The notes beneath the pieces are model-generated. The model did not search any database and was not told the origin of the DNA. It was given only the letters and a program-made list of their open reading frames with translations. DNA of 64,000 bases from Thalassolituus maritimus (GTDB taxonomy: Bacteria; Pseudomonadota; Gammaproteobacteria; Pseudomonadales; Oceanobacteraceae): positions 1 to 64,000 of the forward strand of contig NZ_FTOH01000004.1 in assembly GCF_900156675.1 (NCBI RefSeq), written 5' to 3'. Position numbers and translations under genes: made by a program. Of the stretch, positions 45,961 to 55,444 are shown in pieces. The number at the start of each line of letters is the position of its first letter. The stretch's first letter is position 1.

Positions 45961-46605
45961 TCAAAAAAGATCAATACCGCTGTCTCCCTGCTCCATGTCT
46001 TCCATTTTAACTTTGCGGCTATATTCCGTTTCACGTTTCATCAATGTATCGTTCTTAACATTCGAGATGCGGCGCATTTTCACCGATCCCGTGTCGGGGA
46101 AATACAGAACCTTACGGGCGTATACATCACCGACATCAGCACTGGCAATTTCGAGCCCTTCGTTATGCAGATAGTTGTATACAAAGAGGATGTTCCGCTG
46201 ACCAATATCACTCATGGAAGCAATCATCTGACCGCCACCAAAGAGCTTCACTTCAAGATTCTGACGGCGACCACCGCGCTTGAGTATTTCGTTGATCAGA
46301 AATTCCATCGCCCACGTACCGTATCGCGAGTTCTGGGTCACTGGGTTAGATCCCCAAACATCACTGGAGTGCTCACTCTGCTCCGGAAGCATAAAGTGAT
46401 TCATTCCGCCGATTCCCAGCTTACGATCACGAATACACGCTGAGACACAAGACCCTAAAACGGTCGCAATCATCTCTCCTTGTGTCGAAACGTATAGTTC
46501 ACCGGGAAGAATTTTGGCGGCCCAGGTGTTGTGAACCCCGTCCCAGTATCGCGCGACATGTTCAAAACCACTGAGAGGTTTCGGTTCGGGTGGGCGCTGA
46601 TGCAT
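45961..46605 (-). CDS. cheD: chemoreceptor glutamine deamidase CheD
   Basis: Deamidates receptor glutamines. 214 aa with the catalytic cysteine in VLGSCVSACIRD near residue 52 and histidine in GGMNHFMLP near 70; the third residue, a Thr/Ser, follows further on. It is longer than many CheD proteins, with N- and C-terminal extensions of 30 residues or so. Only the second system has a CheD, as in the P. aeruginosa che2 cluster. Confidence 0.92.
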   Translation of the reverse strand: MHQRPPEPKPLSGFEHVARYWDGVHNTWAAKILPGELYVSTQGEMIATVLGSCVSACIRDRKLGIGGMNHFMLPEQSEHSSDVWGSNPVTQNSRYGTWAMEFLINEILKRGGRRQNLEVKLFGGGQMIASMSDIGQRNILFVYNYLHNEGLEIASADVGDVYARKVLYFPDTGSVKMRRISNVKNDTLMKRETEYSRKVKMEDMEQGDSGIDLF

Positions 46606-46616
46606 AGGCAGATCCC

Positions 46617-47465
46617 TTAGTAAATTTTCTGGTATATGGTATTACCCAGCGACTTGAAGCGGTCTGTAAGACCGTTCAGTGATTCTGAGTGACCTATGAT
46701 CAGATAGCCCCCTACCGGTAGATAATCAGCATAGCGATTGAACAGGGTTTTCTGAGTTTCTCGATTGAAATAAATCACGACATTACGGCAAAAAATAACG
46801 TCGAATTTGCCTTTCATTGGCCAACCTTCCAGGAGGTTCAGACGTTTAAAATGCACGAGATCACGTATGCTCTTTTTCACGCGAACCTGGTTACCAGTCC
46901 GGTTCTTTTCAAAGAATTTTTCAACAGCATCATCTGGCACAGACATCAGACTGTCTGCAGGGTAGACTCCCTCAGCGCCCGTACTGACGACGTTAGAATC
47001 CAGATCAGTCGCCAGGATTTTCACGTCAAACGCTGAAGCCATATGCGCTTCAGCCAGAGTGAAGGCGATGGTGTACGCCTCTTGTCCGATGGAACAACCA
47101 GAAGACCAGATTCTCACCTTCTTATCTGATTTTTTCTTCAATTCCGGAATGACTGTATCTCTTAAGAAATCAAAGTGATGCGACTCCCGGTAAAAAGACG
47201 TCAGATTGGTTGTAATTAAGTTGATGAAATTAGTCGATTCATCCCGAAAGTTGTCTTTCAGGTACTCCAGATAATCAGCAAAGTTCCGGTATCCCGTCTG
47301 ACGCAGCCTGCGAGCGATACGTCCATACACCATATTCGCCTTATGACGGCCCAGAACGATCCCTGTATGCTTAAGAGCAAGAGCGGCGATTTCGTCAAAA
47401 TCGCGCTCTGTCATTAAAAACTCCTTGTCGGCTAACAGGGGCTTATCAGACACATGTGCGTTCAT
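46617..47465 (-). CDS. cheR: chemoreceptor methyltransferase CheR
   Basis: SAM-dependent methyltransferase of receptor glutamates. 282 aa: N-terminal helical domain (GIVLGRHKANMVYGRIARRL), Rossmann domain with IWSSGCSIGQEAYTIAFTLA near residue 120, DVIFCRNVVIYFN near 230. It may be anchored by the receptor C-terminal pentapeptide, since the receptor gene is directly upstream. This is the only cheR in the window, so it could serve both systems unless another lies elsewhere. Confidence 0.94.
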   Translation of the reverse strand: MNAHVSDKPLLADKEFLMTERDFDEIAALALKHTGIVLGRHKANMVYGRIARRLRQTGYRNFADYLEYLKDNFRDESTNFINLITTNLTSFYRESHHFDFLRDTVIPELKKKSDKKVRIWSSGCSIGQEAYTIAFTLAEAHMASAFDVKILATDLDSNVVSTGAEGVYPADSLMSVPDDAVEKFFEKNRTGNQVRVKKSIRDLVHFKRLNLLEGWPMKGKFDVIFCRNVVIYFNRETQKTLFNRYADYLPVGGYLIIGHSESLNGLTDRFKSLGNTIYQKIY

Positions 47466-47471
47466 ACCTGA

Positions 47472-50219
47472 TCAAAACTCTTCCCAGTCGTCGTCAAAGT
47501 TACTCACCGACAATCCACCCTGGTCGGCAGCTGACGCAGACGGAGCAGGTGCCACCTTTGGAGCAGCAGCTGGAGCAGGTGCTGCCGCAACGGGTGCATC
47601 CATCGACATAGACCCGGAGGCGAAAGATGCATCAACTGTGAAGAATTCCATTAACTGGGTCATTCCCTGAGCCTGGCCCGCCATGGCCTCACCCGCCGCC
47701 GTTGCCTGCTCAACCAGAGCAGCGTTCTGCTGCGTCATTTCATCCATCTGGGCAACCGCGCTGTTCACCTGATCAATACCTGCAGACTGCTCAGCAGCCG
47801 CAGTACTGATTTCCTGGATCATAGCCGATACACGATCAACTGCGCCGATAATTTCATTCAGGGTTTTACCCGATGCATTCACCAGAGACGTCCCTGCTTC
47901 AACCTTATCCACACTGTCGCGGATCAGATCCTTGATCTCTTTCGCAGCACCGGCAGAACGCTGCGCCAGATTTCTTACTTCGCCAGCAACCACCGCGAAG
48001 CCCCGACCCTGTTCTCCCGCTCGCGCGGCCTCAACGGCTGCGTTCAGTGCCAGCAGGTTGGTCTGAAAGGCGATCTCATCAATCACGCCGATAATGTCTG
48101 AGATCTTCTTACTGGCCTGATTAATTTCATCCATCGCAGTGACGGCTTTCTCAACAACTTCGCCACCTTCTTCCGCTTTGTTCTTCGCCGAGCTCGCCAG
48201 CTCGTTGGCATGCACGGAATTTTCGCTGGTCTGTTTCACCGCACTGGTCATTTCTTCCATGCTGGAAGCGGTTTCTTCGAGGCTCGATGCCTGAGACTCT
48301 GTGCGTTTACTCAGATCGGCATTGCCCTGAGCTATTTCGCTGGCGCCCGTAGCAACAGTCGATGCAGACTCACGGATACGGGTCATAATTTCGGTCAGAC
48401 GCTCAACCGTTGAGTTGGCATCCTGCTTGAGCTTACCGAATGAGCCCATATAGTCTGTTTCGATCTTACGTGTCAGATTACCGTGTGCCAGAGCATCGAA
48501 TATGCGTACCGTGTCGTTAACAACATCATCTGCTATTCCGAGCAGGCGATTGAGGCCTTCGGCCAGACTAAGGAAGAAGCCTTGCTTGCCGATAGTATCG
48601 ATTCGACGGGAAAGGTCACCGCCCGCAGCCGCCTCAACAATGGCATCTATTTCACGTTCAGCGCGGACTTCAATCGTGCGATCATTCCACTCAACAACCG
48701 TACCCAACCGTTCGTTGTTGTCGTTAATAATTGGGTTCGCAATTAGCGAGTAGTGGCGACCACCCACTTCAATTTGAGTTTTGTAGGTCTGTGTTAACGC
48801 TGCCAACATGGAGCGCTGGTGCGCTGGGTTCTTATGGAATGTGTCGATATTTTCACCCATCAAAGCCGAGGCATTAAATGCCGGAAGATCTTTGCGCAGA
48901 TCGGCTTCAGAGTCCTTCATCATATTCTCAACGGCTTCGTTCATGTAAATGATATTGCCGTCCGTGTCAGCGATCATAGCGTTCGTACTCACACAGTCGA
49001 GCGCCTGACGCACACGAAGGTTTTCGTTCGCAATGCGCTTTTCTTCTTCACGGGCTTTAAGAATATCGGTCATATCCACCCACTCAACCACGGTACCGAT
49101 GCGGTTACCGTCGGCGTCGTACCATGGTGATGCAGTCAGGTCGAACTTAACGTCATCGAACGACAACTGGGTCTCAATTGGTTTATCAAGTGATTGAAGA
49201 ATACCGCGTTGATGAGAAGGATTTTTATGGAAGACATCGACATTGGTGCCGATCAACTCAGAGACCTTGAAGTTACTCAGATGTTTCTGAATATCCTTTT
49301 CACGTTTTTCAAGTGACTTAATCATTTCATCGTTCATATAAACGATATTCAGATCATTATCCGCCATCATCACGGTTGCCTGACACAACTTCAGTGCACT
49401 GGCGATCTGAGCGTTCTTTTCGTTAACCGTCGCCTTCGCCTTTTGCTCGGTGATATCGGAAGCAAATTTTACCACCTTAACAACGACACCATCGTCATTG
49501 ACGATTGGGTTGTAAGTTGCCTGAATCCACACAGAGCTTCCGTCTTTGGCCACTCGTTCAAACTCGTCCGCACTGAACTCACCCTGGCCCAGCTTCTTCC
49601 AGAATTCTGCGTATTCTGCGCTATTTGCATAGTCTGGCTTCACAAACATACGATGGTGTTTACCCTGGATTTCATTAAGTTGATAACCCAGAGTCTTCAA
49701 GAAATTATCGTTTGCAGTCAGAATTTCACCAGTTGGCGTAAATTCAATAACAGCCTGCGCACGACTGATAGCCTCAACTTTACCGGCAAAGTCGATATTC
49801 CGTCGTTTTTGCTCAGTGATATCGGTAGCATACTTAACGACCTTGATCACTTTGCCTGTTTCGTCAAAGATGGGGTTATACGTCGCCTGTATCCAGATGC
49901 TCTCGCCTGCTTTATTAAAGCGTTCGAACTCAGCGGTCTGAAAATCGCCACGCGCCAGCGAGTTCCAGAAGGCGGCATATTCTGGTGTTTTGGAATATTT
50001 TGGCGATACAAAGATACTGTGGTGCTGACCCTGTATCTCTTCCAGACGATACCCCATCGCATCCAGGAAATTCTGATTCGCTGTGACGATGGTGCCATCT
50101 GGCTTAAATTCAATAGAGGCCTGACTTTTTTCAATAGCTGCCAGCTTCCCTTCCATTTCGCGGATTTTATTGGGGTCGATGGCTGGGCCACCGGAAATGA
50201 TATTGCGGAAAAAGCTCAT
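47472..50219 (-). CDS. soluble methyl-accepting chemotaxis protein with four PAS domains
   Basis: A 915-aa receptor with no membrane helix. PAS1 (about 20-135) and PAS2 (about 140-260) are near copies, both ending in a [12 protein letters not shown]-like segment; PAS3 (about 270-385) and PAS4 (about 400-520) form a second pair sharing FHKNPxHQR. Two HAMP-like segments follow (about 525-620), then the signalling domain with the hairpin tip [20 protein letters not shown]. An Ala/Pro-rich tail ends in DWEEF, a CheR-binding-type pentapeptide. PAS1/2 recall BdlA, the overall plan the soluble Aer2 of Pseudomonas. The ligand is not known; haem or flavin is possible. Confidence 0.92.
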   Translation of the reverse strand: MSFFRNIISGGPAIDPNKIREMEGKLAAIEKSQASIEFKPDGTIVTANQNFLDAMGYRLEEIQGQHHSIFVSPKYSKTPEYAAFWNSLARGDFQTAEFERFNKAGESIWIQATYNPIFDETGKVIKVVKYATDITEQKRRNIDFAGKVEAISRAQAVIEFTPTGEILTANDNFLKTLGYQLNEIQGKHHRMFVKPDYANSAEYAEFWKKLGQGEFSADEFERVAKDGSSVWIQATYNPIVNDDGVVVKVVKFASDITEQKAKATVNEKNAQIASALKLCQATVMMADNDLNIVYMNDEMIKSLEKREKDIQKHLSNFKVSELIGTNVDVFHKNPSHQRGILQSLDKPIETQLSFDDVKFDLTASPWYDADGNRIGTVVEWVDMTDILKAREEEKRIANENLRVRQALDCVSTNAMIADTDGNIIYMNEAVENMMKDSEADLRKDLPAFNASALMGENIDTFHKNPAHQRSMLAALTQTYKTQIEVGGRHYSLIANPIINDNNERLGTVVEWNDRTIEVRAEREIDAIVEAAAGGDLSRRIDTIGKQGFFLSLAEGLNRLLGIADDVVNDTVRIFDALAHGNLTRKIETDYMGSFGKLKQDANSTVERLTEIMTRIRESASTVATGASEIAQGNADLSKRTESQASSLEETASSMEEMTSAVKQTSENSVHANELASSAKNKAEEGGEVVEKAVTAMDEINQASKKISDIIGVIDEIAFQTNLLALNAAVEAARAGEQGRGFAVVAGEVRNLAQRSAGAAKEIKDLIRDSVDKVEAGTSLVNASGKTLNEIIGAVDRVSAMIQEISTAAAEQSAGIDQVNSAVAQMDEMTQQNAALVEQATAAGEAMAGQAQGMTQLMEFFTVDASFASGSMSMDAPVAAAPAPAAAPKVAPAPSASAADQGGLSVSNFDDDWEEF

Positions 50220-50262
50220 AGTTACCTTCCTGTACCTTCTTCAGGCAAATACCTTACGGCAG

Positions 50263-50784
50263 TTAATCTTCGTCAATAGAATAAGGAGTTGCAGCCATAC
50301 CCATGCGTAGCATCAGTAGCTCTTCTACATCGAGCAGAATGACCATCTTCTCGTTTACGTTCACCAGACCTTTAATAAAATCTGAATTATCGTCCTCGGT
50401 CAGCTCCGGAGGACGACGGGTATCATCGTCAGCAATGGTATAAACATCAGATACGGCATCAACGACGATCCCCATCACCCGCTCCCCATTGTCGCTATCA
50501 AACTTTAAGATAATGACAACAGTCGTCGCGGTATAACCGGCCTCTTCAAGGCCAAATCTCAGGCGTAAATCCATGATGGGCACGATGGTGCCGCGAAGAT
50601 TGATCACACCGCGAATGTAGGATGGTGCGTTAGGAATAAGAGTGGGTTCTTCCCAGCCCCGAATCTCCTGTACCGCCAGAATATCAACACCGTACTCTTC
50701 ACCTGACATAATAAAGGTCAGGTATTGCTGCTCGTCACCGATGTCACCTTCCGGCAAAACTATCTCTTTCTTAAGCTCTTCCAT
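50263..50784 (-). CDS. cheW: chemotaxis coupling protein CheW (second system)
   Basis: Single CheW domain, 173 aa: QQYLTFIMSGEEYGVDILAV, GWEEPTLIPNAPSYIRGVIN, RGTIVPIMDLRLRFGLE. A 25-residue middle insertion (DDDTRRPPELTEDD) is slightly longer than usual. ATG 50784 has GAGG six bases upstream; an in-frame ATG at 50796 overlaps the cheA2 stop and is possible. It lies between cheA2 and the receptor gene. Confidence 0.93.
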   Translation of the reverse strand: MEELKKEIVLPEGDIGDEQQYLTFIMSGEEYGVDILAVQEIRGWEEPTLIPNAPSYIRGVINLRGTIVPIMDLRLRFGLEEAGYTATTVVIILKFDSDNGERVMGIVVDAVSDVYTIADDDTRRPPELTEDDNSDFIKGLVNVNEKMVILLDVEELLMLRMGMAATPYSIDED

Positions 50785-50792
50785 CCCGGACC

Positions 50793-52874
50793 TCATGCCG
50801 CTCGTTCTGATCGGTTCTGATTTCGTTTAACAGGGACAATGTTCTTGCCGATACTGGATATGTCGATAATCAAAGCAACAGTGCCATCACCCAGAATTGT
50901 GGCGCCTGAAATGCCAGAGACCTTTTGATAGTTCTGTTCAAGACTCTTGATCACAACTTGTTGTTGCCCCAGAAGATCATCAACAACAATACCGATTTTT
51001 TCGTTATCGCCTTCCACGACCACCAGCATCATTTCGTCAACGACGTCTTTTTCATCACGCAGTCCAAAAATCTTATCCAGGCGGACAATAGGTATATATT
51101 CGTCGCGCAGCTGCATAACATACTGGCTACCCGTGACATGGTTCAGTGATGAGCGATGAATCTGAATTGATTCGACGATGGATACCAGTGGGAATATATA
51201 GGTCTCTTCACATACTTTGACGAGCTGACCATCCAGAATTGCAAGCGTCAGTGGCAGGCGAATGATGAAGGTCGAACCCACATTGCGCTGAGACTTCACT
51301 TCAATACTTCCGTTGAGCGCCTGGATATTACGACGTACCACATCCATACCCACACCACGACCTGATATATCGCTTACTGCTTCCGCCGTCGAGAAACCCG
51401 GCAAGAAAATCAGATTGTGGATTTCTTCCGGTGTCAGACTGTTATTCTCGGGAACCAGCCCTTTTTCTATGGCTTTTTTAAGAATTCGATCTTCGTTCAG
51501 ACCGGCACCATCATCAGCAACTTCGATAACGATATTTCCACCCTGATGATAGGCATTGAGGGTGATGGTGCCCTCTTCACATTTACCGGCTGCTATACGT
51601 TGTTCTGTGGTTTCAAGTCCGTGGTCCATGGAGTTACGTACGAGGTGAACCAGAGGATCATTGATTTTTTCCATGACCGTTTTGTCGAGTTCGGTCTGCT
51701 CACCGATAGTTTCAAGGACAACCTTTTTGCCGAGCTGACCACCCAGATCACGTACCAGGCGAGGGAAGCGACTGAAAGCAAAACTGATTGGCATCATGCG
51801 TATCTTCATAACGCTTTCCTGCAACTCGCGGGTGTTTTGCTCGAGCTGCGAAAGACCTTCCTGTAATTTCGCCAGTCGACTCAGGTCAAAGTCCTGACCA
51901 AGCTGGCCCAACATCGACTGAGTAATGACCAACTCACCAACCATATTAATCAGGCTGTCCACCTTATCGATTGACACCCTGATAGAGGAACTCTCTGCGG
52001 CTTTCTTTGGCGCTTTTGCAGGCTTGGCGCTCTTCTGCGCCTCAGCGATCACAGGCGCTTTTTCAGTTGCAACCTCGGGTGTCTCCTGAGGTTGCTGCTC
52101 TTCAGCGGCATTCTTATCAGGTGTTACGTTATTATCTGAGGTTGTTTCTGCATCACCCGTTAACGGCAAATAGGTCAGGTCGCACTCGTCCTCAACCCAC
52201 TCAAAAATCGCTTTAATCTCATCGAGTGGCACTGAAGTAGTGACTTTGATCTGCCAGTTGATGATGCATTCTTCTGGCGTCAGACTGCTCAGTTCCGGGA
52301 CATTATCGATATCGGCGGTAACATCAAAGTTGTCTTCACCAACCAACTCGCGCAGTTCACGGAACATCCTGAACGGCTCATTCCCCGTCATGAGCAGGTC
52401 GGTATGTGGATGTACATCAATTAACCAGCCACTGTCTTTTCCGTCAGAATCCGCGGAGGTCTCTTCTGCAGCAGCACTCTCCTGCTCCATTCCAAGAATC
52501 TTCTCGAATTCTTTGCGTAACTCTGCAGGGCGTTCTGTCTCTGGATCGTTTCCATCCTGCATATCTGAAAGCATGCCACGTAAACAGTCGACGGACTGCA
52601 AAAACAGGTCGACATAGCGGGGCTCCATCGAGCGCTTTCCGGAGCGTATTTCGTCAAGTAAGGTTTCGAGAACGTGAGTGAACTCGGACACTGGCATAAA
52701 ACCGAATGTGCCGGCACCACCTTTAATGGAATGAGCAGCGCGGAAGATATTATTGACGGTCTCGTCATCAACATCGGCGGGGTCCATGTCCAGCAGTTCA
52801 CTTTCCATAACGTCCAGGCCTTCGAAACTTTCTTCGAAAAATACCTGATGAAATTGCGACAGATCGACACTCAT
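50793..52874 (-). CDS. cheA: chemotaxis histidine kinase CheA (second system)
   Basis: A 693-aa CheA. P1 with His48 in RAAHSIKGGAGTFG, a P2-like domain (about residues 150-240, WLIDVHPHTDLLMTGNEPFR), a Pro/Ala/Lys linker, dimerisation domain (KVDSLINMVGELVITQSMLG), ATPase (LVRNSMDHGLETTEQ, GRGVGMDVVRRN) and CheW-like domain. It differs from the first CheA by its ordinary linker and clear P2. Probably phosphorylates CheY2 and CheB2. Confidence 0.95.
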   Translation of the reverse strand: MSVDLSQFHQVFFEESFEGLDVMESELLDMDPADVDDETVNNIFRAAHSIKGGAGTFGFMPVSEFTHVLETLLDEIRSGKRSMEPRYVDLFLQSVDCLRGMLSDMQDGNDPETERPAELRKEFEKILGMEQESAAAEETSADSDGKDSGWLIDVHPHTDLLMTGNEPFRMFRELRELVGEDNFDVTADIDNVPELSSLTPEECIINWQIKVTTSVPLDEIKAIFEWVEDECDLTYLPLTGDAETTSDNNVTPDKNAAEEQQPQETPEVATEKAPVIAEAQKSAKPAKAPKKAAESSSIRVSIDKVDSLINMVGELVITQSMLGQLGQDFDLSRLAKLQEGLSQLEQNTRELQESVMKIRMMPISFAFSRFPRLVRDLGGQLGKKVVLETIGEQTELDKTVMEKINDPLVHLVRNSMDHGLETTEQRIAAGKCEEGTITLNAYHQGGNIVIEVADDGAGLNEDRILKKAIEKGLVPENNSLTPEEIHNLIFLPGFSTAEAVSDISGRGVGMDVVRRNIQALNGSIEVKSQRNVGSTFIIRLPLTLAILDGQLVKVCEETYIFPLVSIVESIQIHRSSLNHVTGSQYVMQLRDEYIPIVRLDKIFGLRDEKDVVDEMMLVVVEGDNEKIGIVVDDLLGQQQVVIKSLEQNYQKVSGISGATILGDGTVALIIDISSIGKNIVPVKRNQNRSERAA

Positions 52875-52878
52875 GTGC

Positions 52879-53241
52879 TTACCCCAGAACGCGCTTGATC
52901 GTACTCAGCAATTGATCCGGATTAAACGGCTTAACGATCCAGCCAGTAGCACCTGCCTGTTTACCCTGCATCTTCATATCACCTGCCGATTCGGTGGTTA
53001 ACATAAGCATCGGGGTAAACTTATAGTTGTCGAGTTGACGGAGATTCTTCACCAACTCAATGCCATTCATGTTTGGCATATTTACGTCAGTCAGCACCAG
53101 GTCAAAGCTCTCAGTTTTAGCGATTTCTAGCGCCTCCACACCGTCAGTCGCTTCGCGTACGTCAAAGCCCGCACCTTTCAGTGTGAAACTCACCATCTGA
53201 CGCATGGATGCCGAATCATCGACCGCTAAAATACTCGTCAT
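52879..53241 (-). CDS. cheY: CheY-like response regulator (second system)
   Basis: A single receiver domain, 120 aa, with AVDDSASMRQMVSFTLK, phospho-acceptor in LVLTDVNMPNMNG near residue 53, and GWIVKPFNPDQLL. It lies 4 bp before cheA2. Relatives in this gene position often do not bind the flagellar switch but act as phosphate sinks or on other outputs; which applies here is open. Confidence 0.92.
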   Translation of the reverse strand: MTSILAVDDSASMRQMVSFTLKGAGFDVREATDGVEALEIAKTESFDLVLTDVNMPNMNGIELVKNLRQLDNYKFTPMLMLTTESAGDMKMQGKQAGATGWIVKPFNPDQLLSTIKRVLG

Positions 53242-53270
53242 AGGAGTACTCCCTCTTAGTAAACGAATAA

Positions 53271-53552
53271 TTAATCTGGCAGGTTTATCGCCTGCTTGAG
53301 GCCAAGGTAGCCCGTTATCTCCCGGATATTGTCAGAGACCGCATGCCATTGAATGCTGTTTCCCGTAGTTTCCAGCGTTTTCCGGAGACTGATCAGAAGC
53401 TGGTAACCCGCAGTGTCCGAGTACTGCACTTCACTGCCATCAAGAACAACATCCCCGCCCGCCTGAACAGCAGTTTCAAGCTTCTCCAGGAGCGCTTCAG
53501 CCTGATCAATGCTCAGACGATTACCGCAGTTAACTGGGCTGGTGTCGGTCAT
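53271..53552 (-). CDS. STAS-domain protein heading the second chemotaxis set
   Basis: A 93-aa STAS-like protein with the acceptor region VQYSDTAGYQLLISLRKTL, where the usual Ser is replaced by a Thr in DTAG. It lies 29 bp before cheY2 and is a different protein from the HsbA-like one. STAS proteins at the head of such chemotaxis clusters occur in other gammaproteobacteria, but their role is unclear. Whether HsbR also acts on it is open. Confidence 0.75.
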   Translation of the reverse strand: MTDTSPVNCGNRLSIDQAEALLEKLETAVQAGGDVVLDGSEVQYSDTAGYQLLISLRKTLETTGNSIQWHAVSDNIREITGYLGLKQAINLPD

Positions 53553-53563
53553 GGTTTTATTCC

Positions 53564-53579
53564 GGTCATGGACATGACC
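53564..53579. promoter_or_regulatory. palindrome GGTCATG-GA-CATGACC before STAS-cheY2
   Basis: Perfect 7-bp arms with a 2-bp centre lie 12 bp upstream of the STAS start codon, in the 129-bp gap after fliJ. It could be an operator or a small mRNA hairpin at the border between the flagellar genes and the inserted block. No confident promoter was found beside it. Confidence 0.35.
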
Positions 53580-53681
53580 TTAAGATTAGTAGGCAATCTG
53601 TGAGCTGCCACACAATGTGTAGTTTTTTTTATAGATCAATGAATGAAGGTATGAAAGTCAGGAAATATGCGATTTGGATGA

Positions 53682-54122
53682 TCAGCGACGGCGGTTTGCC
53701 CACTCGTCCGCTTCACGCTGCTCAGCACGACTGATAGACAGCTTATGTTCTTCTTCGAGCTTATCGATCATGCTTTCCATCGCATCGGCTTTATGATGAA
53801 CCTCTAAATAGGCATCGCGCGCACGCTGACTGAGTGCCTCAAGTTCCTTGAGTTGGTTGTCCTGCTGCGCCAGAGCAGTTTCTATCTGACCAATAAATTC
53901 GAGAGAGTTGTGTATTTGTCCGGCAGCAACACTCTGGTCGGCGGGGCTGGTAATCTGGCGCCGATATTCCTGAGCGTACGTGTCCAGCTGCGTTCGTTTG
54001 TCTTTTTCGGCGGTCAGACGCTGCTCAATATCGCCCCAGCGCTGCAGCGCTTCTTTTTCTTCTCTTCGCTTAAGGTTAAGAACAACGGCCAATCGTTTGG
54101 AGCGAGGGTGCTGGTAGGTCAC
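53682..54122 (-). CDS. fliJ: flagellar export chaperone/stalk protein FliJ
   Basis: Coiled-coil stalk of the flagellar ATPase complex that links FliI to FlhA. 146 aa, almost wholly helical with heptad patterns ([20 protein letters not shown] and [19 protein letters not shown]). GTG start overlapping the fliI stop (GTGA). The sequence is weakly conserved but length and place are right. Confidence 0.9.
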   Translation of the reverse strand: MTYQHPRSKRLAVVLNLKRREEKEALQRWGDIEQRLTAEKDKRTQLDTYAQEYRRQITSPADQSVAAGQIHNSLEFIGQIETALAQQDNQLKELEALSQRARDAYLEVHHKADAMESMIDKLEEEHKLSISRAEQREADEWANRRR

Positions 54123-55444
54123 TTATCGGTACCCGGAAACAGATCATTGAGGGCCTTCCGGCTGTTCGCAATATCCGCACCTTCGGTCAGCCCTTGCCTG
54201 AGCATCGCTTTAATCTGAGGCATACGATCAATTGCAACATCCAACACCTGGTCGGTGCCAGCCTGATACGCCCCAACAGCGACGAGATCCTGGTTCTGAC
54301 GGTAATGCGCCATAAGGCGTCGGCACAGCTGCGCTTGCTGTAGCCAGCCTTCGTCGACAACCTGAGGCATCACACGGCTGACGGAAGCCTCGACATCAAT
54401 CGCTGGGTAATGCCCCTCTTCTGCCAGCTTTCTGGACAGGACGATATGACCATCAAGAATTGCCCGGCTGGCGTCGGCGATCGGGTCCTGCATATCGTCG
54501 CCTTCACTCAATACCGTATAGAACGCCGTAATAGACCCGCCACCTTGTTGACCATTACCCGTACGCTCAACCAACTTTGGAAGCTTATTAAATACTGAAG
54601 GTGGGTAGCCTTTCGTGGCTGGAGGTTCCCCCACGGCAAGAGCGATCTCTCGCTGCGCTTGTGCATAACGCGTCAATGAATCCATGAGCATAAGAACGTT
54701 CAGTCCCTGATCTCGAAAGAACTCAGCAACCGAGGTAGTATACATGGCGGCTCTCAGGCGCATTAACGGCGAGTCATCGGCTGGTGACGCAATCACAACG
54801 GCACGTTTGAGCCCTTCTGGCCCGAGAATTTCGTCAATGAACTCTTTAACCTCACGGCCACGCTCACCGATCAGTCCGACGACAACGACATCAGCGTTGG
54901 TGAAGCGAGTCATCATACCGAGAAGCACACTTTTACCGACACCCGAACCCGCAAACAAACCGATACGCTGTCCGCGTCCTACTGTCAGCATGGAATTAAT
55001 GGCGCGGATACCAACATCGAGCGTTTCACGAATGGGCGCGCGGTGCAGCGGGTTAATATAGCGACCCTGAAGATTTCCGGATTCGGTATTGAGAAGCGGG
55101 CCATCAAGATCCAATGGCCGACCAGCACCGTCAACCACCCGCCCCAGAAGAGAGAACCCAACCGGCACATCCGCACTGCCTTGCAACGGCCAGACGCGCG
55201 CGCCTGGACGCAGACCATCGACCTGCTCAATCGGCATCAGGAAAATACGCTGGCCATCAAAACCGACAACCTCAGCTTCAACATCACCGCCGCCCGGACG
55301 TTCTACACGGCAGCGATCGCCTGTGCGAACATCGATACCGATAGCCTCAAGCGTAAGGCCGACCATGCGTACAAGACGACCGGATGTGCGCGGTTGATAT
55401 ACCGCCTCGGGTGCTATATCACGCCAACGGCTGCTCAGAGTCAT
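54119..55444 (-). CDS. fliI: flagellum-specific ATPase FliI
   Basis: Hexameric export ATPase related to F1-beta. 441 aa: N-terminal beta-barrel domain, Walker A in [19 protein letters not shown] near residue 165, [16 protein letters not shown], Walker B in [19 protein letters not shown] near 250. ATG lies 26 bp inside the end of fliH. Confidence 0.96.
   Translation of the reverse strand: MTLSSRWRDIAPEAVYQPRTSGRLVRMVGLTLEAIGIDVRTGDRCRVERPGGGDVEAEVVGFDGQRIFLMPIEQVDGLRPGARVWPLQGSADVPVGFSLLGRVVDGAGRPLDLDGPLLNTESGNLQGRYINPLHRAPIRETLDVGIRAINSMLTVGRGQRIGLFAGSGVGKSVLLGMMTRFTNADVVVVGLIGERGREVKEFIDEILGPEGLKRAVVIASPADDSPLMRLRAAMYTTSVAEFFRDQGLNVLMLMDSLTRYAQAQREIALAVGEPPATKGYPPSVFNKLPKLVERTGNGQQGGGSITAFYTVLSEGDDMQDPIADASRAILDGHIVLSRKLAEEGHYPAIDVEASVSRVMPQVVDEGWLQQAQLCRRLMAHYRQNQDLVAVGAYQAGTDQVLDVAIDRMPQIKAMLRQGLTEGADIANSRKALNDLFPGTDK

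Noticed and set aside
45616-46443. 275-aa plus-strand frame opposite cheB2/cheD
   Set aside because: Spans two well supported genes on the other strand and resembles no family; a shadow of their codon use.
49443-50279. 278-aa plus-strand frame opposite the PAS receptor
   Set aside because: Antisense to the duplicated PAS1/PAS2 coding sequence and itself internally repeated for that reason.
53585-53625. Sigma-54-like TGGCAG...TTGC before the STAS gene
   Set aside because: GG and GC are three bases too far apart for a -24/-12 promoter.
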